Part shown: piece after piece, positions 60,639 to 64,000 of the stretch
Layout of the letters: each line of letters begins with the position of its first letter
How positions within the stretch are numbered: position 1 is the first letter of the stretch
Assembly (NCBI GenBank): GCA_022844565.1
Contig: JALHLK010000009.1
Coordinates: forward strand, 91,579 to 155,578
Direction: 5' to 3'
Length of the DNA stretch: 64,000 nt
Source: Saprospiraceae bacterium
GTDB taxonomy: Bacteria; Bacteroidota; Bacteroidia; Chitinophagales; Saprospiraceae
Made by a program: the position numbers and the translations under genes
Notes under the pieces: model-generated
Seen by the model: the letters and a program-made list of their open reading frames with translations, nothing else
Database searches by the model: none
What the model was told of the DNA's origin: nothing

Positions 60639-61676
60639 ATGTCAATATATAATGTAAAATCTTTGATGATCATCCTACTGACCCTCTTGGTAATTTATTG
60701 CAATGGTCAAGACTTAAGAAATGGAGCAACAAAAACACCAATACAAGGGTCAAATGGAAATCAAAATTCGATTTTAATATATAAACCAGTTGAGCAGATT
60801 AGCCAAGTGGTAAGAATGATGTTTCAAGATAGTAAGGGCAATATTTGGTTTGGAGCAGAGGGGGGAGCGTTCAAACTAGCTGGCGATTCGTTAATTTTTA
60901 TTGATAGCATTAGAAGTGAATCAGGCGGAAGAGTAACAATTAAAGACATTACAGAAGGTCAAGACGGGAAAATTTGGGTTGGGCATACAAATGGCATTAG
61001 CAGCATTGATGGAGCGTTAGTGACGAATTATTACCAATCAGATGGTTTAATAAGTAATGATGTATGGTGCATAACAACAGATGTCATTGGAAATATTTGG
61101 ATTGGGACTATCGAGGGGGCTTGTGTATTTGATGGAAAGACCTTTAAAAACTTCGAGCTACCAATTGGCATAAAAGATACCACTGTTGGAGTATCAAGCG
61201 ACAAGATGATAAATAAGATATTTCGAGATAGAAAAGGGATATTATGGATATCTTCAAATGCCGGTCTTTTTTCATATTCAAATAATACTTTGACTAATGT
61301 CACGAAAAGGGTGGATAATATTGGATTCGAAGATAAAGAAGGAGTTTTATGGCTTACATCAAAAGAAGGATTGTATACATTAAAAGATGGTGTATCAAAT
61401 AAAATCACAGATGAAAGTATCGAAATAGGAAAAGGCATAGGTAGTGTTGCTGAAGATAAAGAAGGGAAAATTTGGTTTGTTGTGAATCAACATTATTTAT
61501 ATACTTTTGATGACCAAAAACTCACAGAATTTAAAAAATCAGAAGAAAATAAAGGGCCTGTCGTTTTTCAAATCTATAAAGATCAGTCAGAAAGGTTATG
61601 GTTCGTGGGGTTTGGAGGTGCCTTCCGGTTAGAAAACGAACGATTTATCAATATTACAAAAAATGGACCTTGGTAA
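60639..61676 (+). CDS. secreted two-component-regulator-type beta-propeller protein
   Basis: 345 residues. Signal ending IYCNGQ (residue 24). Seven Reg_prop-type repeats of about 40 residues follow, each with a DxxGxIW core: DSKGNIWFGAEGGAF, QDGKIWVGHTNGI, VIGNIWIGTIEGA, RKGILWISSNAG, KEGVLWLTSKEG, KEGKIWFVVNQH and QSERLWFVGFGGAF, enough for one seven-bladed propeller. In hybrid two-component sensors two such propellers precede a kinase; here there is no kinase or membrane anchor, so this is a free periplasmic or secreted propeller. Confidence 0.85.
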   Translation: MSIYNVKSLMIILLTLLVIYCNGQDLRNGATKTPIQGSNGNQNSILIYKPVEQISQVVRMMFQDSKGNIWFGAEGGAFKLAGDSLIFIDSIRSESGGRVTIKDITEGQDGKIWVGHTNGISSIDGALVTNYYQSDGLISNDVWCITTDVIGNIWIGTIEGACVFDGKTFKNFELPIGIKDTTVGVSSDKMINKIFRDRKGILWISSNAGLFSYSNNTLTNVTKRVDNIGFEDKEGVLWLTSKEGLYTLKDGVSNKITDESIEIGKGIGSVAEDKEGKIWFVVNQHYLYTFDDQKLTEFKKSEENKGPVVFQIYKDQSERLWFVGFGGAFRLENERFINITKNGPW

Positions 61677-61786
61677 TAAAGACGAGGGTTACAGACTTGC
61701 TATCGCTGCTTCTGTCGTCAGTGCTCGTTGTTATCAGCAATAAAATAAATAGTAATTATTATTTTTTACAAAATCAAAATTCAAAT

Positions 61787-63172
61787 ATGAAACATCTATT
61801 AATCATCTTGTATACCTTGTCAATACAAGCATTATTTAGTCAAGAAACTACCCTAAGTGCAGCTTATAAAAAAGAAACAATTGAAAAGCTGGCTTTATTA
61901 ATACAAGACTTTTATATCTATCCTGATGTCGCTAAGAAAACGAGTGAACATCTTTTCAAACAATACCAAGCCGGGCATTTTGAACAATGTAAAGACAACG
62001 AAACATTTGCAAGCGTCCTCACAGAGGTTGTGCAAAGTGTAAATAAGGATAAGCATATGAGGATAATGACAAATGCCCCATATATAGCTCCCAAAAACAC
62101 CCTAGAAGCAAAAGCAGGGCATCGTATGGGGCAGATAAATAATTACAGGAACATCAATCACGGCTTTAAAGAACTTAAGATTTTGGAAGGAAATGTTGCA
62201 TACTTGGATTTAAGGATGTTTGCTCCAATGGACAGAGCTAAAGAAATTGCAGACTCGTATATGAAATTGTTGTCTTTGTCTGATGCTGTAATTATTGATT
62301 TAAGTCAAAATGGCGGAGGGAATCCATCAATGGTTCAATATCTTTGCAGCCATTTCTTTGACAAAAAGCTTCATTTAAATAGTCTTTATTATAGAGAAGG
62401 AGATAGAACGGAAGAGTTTTGGACTTTAGAAGAAGTAGCTGGTAAAAAATTGATCGATATTCCTTTATTCGTAGTGATAGGTGAAGAAACGTTCTCAGGA
62501 GCTGAAGAATTTGCCTATAATATGCAGACACAGAAAAGAGCAACCTTAATCGGACAAACGTCAGCCGGAGCAGCAAACCCAGGAGGAACAAGAGGAATTA
62601 ACGAGGATTTGGCTGTTTTTATACCTACAGGCAGAGCCATTAATCCTATTACTAACACCAGTTGGGAAGGAGTAGGTGTTAAACCAGAAATCCATACTAA
62701 AAAAGAAGAAACATTAGAACAAGCGCATATACTAGCCCAAAAAGCGGCAGATGTTCTGAGAAAAAATAAACTTGAAAAGTATATTCAATTGCAGCAAAAC
62801 CTGTATCAACAACTCGAACATTATAAACAAGGAGAATCTGAAATTAAAATAAGCACAAGTATAAAAAACTTAGTGGATTCCGGACTTTTTGGGGAGTGGG
62901 ATATTAACACTTTGGGGTATCAATACATGATGGAACTGAAAAAACCAGAGATAGGTTTATGTATTTTAAAATCCAATACCATTCATTTTCCTAAATCTCC
63001 TAATGTATTTAATAACTATGGAGAAGCTCTGAAAAAAAATGGAGATTTAACGGCTGCATTAGAAAGTTATCAAAAAGCCTTAGAAATAGCAATAGAAAAC
63101 AAGGATAAGAATCTTACTTATTACAAAGAGACACTTCAAAATATTAAAAATGAATTGAATAAGGAAAAGTAG
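61787..63172 (+). CDS. S41 family peptidase with C-terminal TPR
   Basis: 461 residues from ATG 61787 (MKHLLIILYTLSIQALFSQ, signal). A much longer frame starting inside the propeller gene is rejected for lack of a signal and overlap. N-terminal IRBP-like cap (LIQDFYIYPDVAKKTSEHLF), then the tail-specific protease core: VIIDLSQNGGGNPSMVQYL, GEETFSGAEEFAYNM with nucleophile Ser in TFSGAEE, and ATLIGQTSAGAANPG. The last ~80 residues hold TPR-like helices (NNYGEALKKNGDLTAALESY). No PDZ domain is evident, as in IRBP-type members. Substrate unknown. Confidence 0.9.
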   Translation: MKHLLIILYTLSIQALFSQETTLSAAYKKETIEKLALLIQDFYIYPDVAKKTSEHLFKQYQAGHFEQCKDNETFASVLTEVVQSVNKDKHMRIMTNAPYIAPKNTLEAKAGHRMGQINNYRNINHGFKELKILEGNVAYLDLRMFAPMDRAKEIADSYMKLLSLSDAVIIDLSQNGGGNPSMVQYLCSHFFDKKLHLNSLYYREGDRTEEFWTLEEVAGKKLIDIPLFVVIGEETFSGAEEFAYNMQTQKRATLIGQTSAGAANPGGTRGINEDLAVFIPTGRAINPITNTSWEGVGVKPEIHTKKEETLEQAHILAQKAADVLRKNKLEKYIQLQQNLYQQLEHYKQGESEIKISTSIKNLVDSGLFGEWDINTLGYQYMMELKKPEIGLCILKSNTIHFPKSPNVFNNYGEALKKNGDLTAALESYQKALEIAIENKDKNLTYYKETLQNIKNELNKEK

Positions 63173-63223
63173 TATATATTTAGTGGAGAACAATAAACTT
63201 ATTTACTACAAGATCTAATTCTG

Positions 63224-63285
63224 AATAATTTTAATTCTCAAAAAAATTTATGAAATGGAAAAAATCTGTACATTTATTGCTTTAA
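63224..63285 (+). repeat. 61-bp upstream direct repeat, copy 2
   Basis: Partner of 60486-60546, 104 bp before the MerB-like gene. Further downstream, TAAGCGTTTAA and TTAGCGTTTAA recur at 63322 and 63349. Confidence 0.6.
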
Positions 63286-63388
63286 AATTTTAAAGAATTA
63301 AAATTGGTTTTGTTCATATTCTAAGCGTTTAATGGAAGTATTTCGATGCTTAGCGTTTAAGTTTTCTTAGCATAAATTCACAACAGAA

Positions 63389-64000
63389 ATGATAACAAAT
63401 TCAAATCTTCATTACCATATAATCAAAGGAATAATTAACAATGGTTTCGCACCAACTATTGACGACCTTGTCGACATTTTACAAGTCAGTAAAGAACAAA
63501 TAACTATTGGCTTATCTAAACTCCAAGACTATCACGGAGTAGTACTACATCCTAATGAGCCAAAAATTTGGGTAATACACCCTTTCTCATTAGCCCCGAC
63601 AAATTTTTATGTTCAAACAAAAACTGGACAATGGTGGGGAAATTGTGCTTGGTGTTCCTTAGGAATCGCAGCATTACTTAATCAAGATGTGAAGATAACA
63701 ACCACCATTGGGGCAGAAACAAAACAAATTGAAATCAATATTGTAAATGGAGAAATACAAGAAAAAAATTACTACATTCACTTTCCGATTCCTATGAAAA
63801 ATGCTTGGGATAATGTGATTTACACTTGTAGCAATATGTTAGTTTTTGAAAGTGAAAGACAAATAGACAGTTGGTCAAAACGACATAATATTCCTAAAGG
63901 TGACATACAGCCAATTGATAAAATTTGGGCTTTTTCAAAAACATGGTATGGCAATCACTTAAACCCAGAATGGACAAAATGGACCATTGAAGATGCGAAA
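63389..64000 (+). CDS. alkylmercury lyase (MerB)-like protein, 3-prime end cut by window
   Basis: I read 204 codons from ATG 63389 to the edge without a stop. The N-terminal ~60 residues are winged-helix-like (INNGFAPTIDDLVDILQVSK). The MerB fold follows: HPFSLAPTNFYVQT, then GNCAWCSLGIAALLNQDVKI and YTCSNMLVFESERQ. Cys89 and Cys147 align with the two catalytic Cys of MerB (C96, C159), but the catalytic Asp position (three after the first Cys) is Gly92. True organomercurial lysis is therefore doubtful. No merA or merR is nearby. Confidence 0.8.
   Translation, partial: MITNSNLHYHIIKGIINNGFAPTIDDLVDILQVSKEQITIGLSKLQDYHGVVLHPNEPKIWVIHPFSLAPTNFYVQTKTGQWWGNCAWCSLGIAALLNQDVKITTTIGAETKQIEINIVNGEIQEKNYYIHFPIPMKNAWDNVIYTCSNMLVFESERQIDSWSKRHNIPKGDIQPIDKIWAFSKTWYGNHLNPEWTKWTIEDAK

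Noticed and set aside
61598..61786. 63-residue N-terminal extension of the S41 peptidase
   Set aside because: It starts inside the propeller gene and places a typical signal peptide in the middle of the protein; ATG 61787 is the natural start.
60400..63400. Chromosomal integron cassette array suggested by same-strand genes and repeats
   Set aside because: No integrase, and the repeats lack the RYYYAAC/GTTRRRY ends of attC sites.

Overview
The window is about 64 kb of AT-rich chromosome from a Bacteroidota bacterium, most likely Saprospiria (Saprospiraceae-like). Three things point there. A 1335-residue protein (26744-30751) carries a type IX secretion (T9SS) type A C-terminal sorting domain preceded by the Saprospiraceae-style dockerin module ending in an NNTSWRFVD-like motif. 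Genes for DUF6909, DUF6913, DUF4230 and DUF3108 proteins, typical of Bacteroidota, are present. Many promoters match the Bacteroidota -7 box TAnnTTTG. No rRNA, CRISPR array, prophage or intact insertion sequence was seen; two tRNAs are present (Cys-GCA, Leu-UAG).

Layout. 1-3.6 kb: cation efflux protein (cut by the window edge), then a flippase-like/DUF3108/DUF4230 operon. 3.6-11.1 kb: housekeeping and stress genes (beta-lactamase-like serine hydrolase, rhodanese, PASTA protein, tRNA-Cys, 3D-domain protein, phytoene desaturase crtI, SET protein, era, CCG-domain protein). 11.1-15 kb: a decayed gene remnant, a membrane protein, a phosphotriesterase-family lipoprotein and an amidohydrolase. 15-31 kb: envelope and secreted proteins (DoxX, lectin-fold protein, vanadium-haloperoxidase-like lipoprotein with an outer-membrane barrel and a divergent XRE regulator, NQ-heptad coiled coil, TauE/SafE transporter, glutaminyl cyclase, DUF5009, tRNA-Leu, DUF1080) and the large T9SS protein. 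31-40 kb: mscL, DUF6913, DUF6909, MATE, rsmI, DUF423, Gfo/Idh/MocA oxidoreductase, DUF6807. 40-47 kb: three tandem amidohydrolases (two lacking metal ligands), a tandem-repeat region, an alpha/beta hydrolase. 47-51 kb: a mevalonate-pathway cluster (mvaA, fni) with a MATE gene, and dapD. 51-64 kb: secreted and lipoprotein genes, S10 peptidase, the lptB operon with two small lipoproteins, an Ig-like lipoprotein, a regulator-type beta-propeller, an S41 peptidase with TPR, and a MerB-like protein cut by the right edge.

How genes work together. mvaA and fni supply isoprenoid units which crtI, elsewhere in the window, would use for carotenoids. Gfo/Idh/MocA, DUF6807, DUF1080 and a TIM-barrel isomerase are families often linked to keto-sugar/glycoside catabolism. 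lptB serves lipopolysaccharide export.

The most interesting signals are non-coding: two dispersed intergenic repeat families, a MITE-like inverted-repeat element, a 130-bp tandem repeat, face-to-face -7 boxes forming palindromes between divergent genes, and a set of genes whose -7 box ends 3-5 nt before the start codon (apparent leaderless transcription, including one gene lacking any canonical start codon). No single locus is clearly a new defence or biosynthetic system; claims are limited to what can be read by eye.
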